NCBI RefSeq assembly: GCF_020085105.1
Contig: NC_058046.1
Coordinates: 28,676,175-28,740,174, forward strand
Reading direction: 5' to 3'
DNA length: 64,000 nt
Source of the DNA: Siniperca chuatsi
Lineage: Eukaryota > Chordata > Actinopteri > Centrarchiformes > Sinipercidae
Under the pieces are notes generated by a model. The model saw only the letters and a program-made list of their open reading frames with translations, did no database searches and was not told where the DNA came from. Numbering within the stretch: the stretch's first letter is position 1; every line of letters starts with the position of its first letter. Shown one piece after another: positions 63,912-64,000 of the stretch. The position numbers and the translations under genes are program-made.

Positions 63912-64000
63912 CTGAAGGATAAAAACAATTCTATTAACAACAACAGAGAGATAACTTATTTCCCTTTTTGGAAAATTGTTCAAACTGGATGCTTTTGTAG

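Overview
The window is vertebrate nuclear DNA, most likely from a ray-finned fish and probably a percomorph teleost. It holds spliced genes with GT-AG introns, intron-exon structures matching known vertebrate genes, and interspersed repeats of the kinds common in perch-like fishes: hAT-type and TTAA-flanked MITEs, a CR1/L2/Rex1-type LINE and dense microsatellites. No bacterial operon, CRISPR array, rRNA or tRNA gene was seen. All gene names come from reading the conceptual translations against remembered vertebrate families; no database search was run.

Layout. Positions 1-17323 have no exon I can support and hold repeats: a 256-bp TTAA-flanked MITE at 6518 and a broken LINE with a decayed reverse transcriptase at 10560-11622. 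Positions 17324-43685 carry a complete merlin gene (nf2) on the minus strand: 16 coding exons, 1776 nt, 591 residues, with every splice junction in frame. Its introns hold an AT/AC microsatellite of about 250 bp, several MITEs, LINE scraps and long pyrimidine tracts upstream of three exons. A spacer of about 1.75 kb with a 361-bp hAT-type MITE separates it head-to-head from fbxo21 on the plus strand (45437-51838, 12 exons, 633 residues). Next on the plus strand is tesc, encoding tescalcin (53120-62526, 8 exons, 220 residues). The window ends with the last coding exon of fbxw8 on the minus strand (63746-63911), convergent with tesc.

How the genes relate. They do not form one pathway. Merlin is a FERM-domain tumour suppressor upstream of Hippo signalling, Fbxo21 and Fbxw8 are substrate receptors of cullin-RING ubiquitin ligases, and tescalcin is a myristoylated EF-hand protein that binds the Na+/H+ exchanger NHE1. 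The order fbxo21-tesc-fbxw8, with the same relative orientations, matches human 12q24.22, whereas human NF2 lies on 22q12. The window therefore joins blocks that are on two human chromosomes, in line with the known ancestral 12q/22q association.

The points most worth a second look are: substitutions in merlin at the S10 phosphosite, inside the blue box and at a tryptophan shared with ERM proteins; a possible retained-intron merlin terminus; extended pyrimidine tracts before three merlin exons; a NAGNAG acceptor in tesc; a pair of diverged dispersed repeats 28 kb apart; and two inverted copies of one LINE 3' end flanking the 3' half of nf2. I did not find a wholly new biological system.
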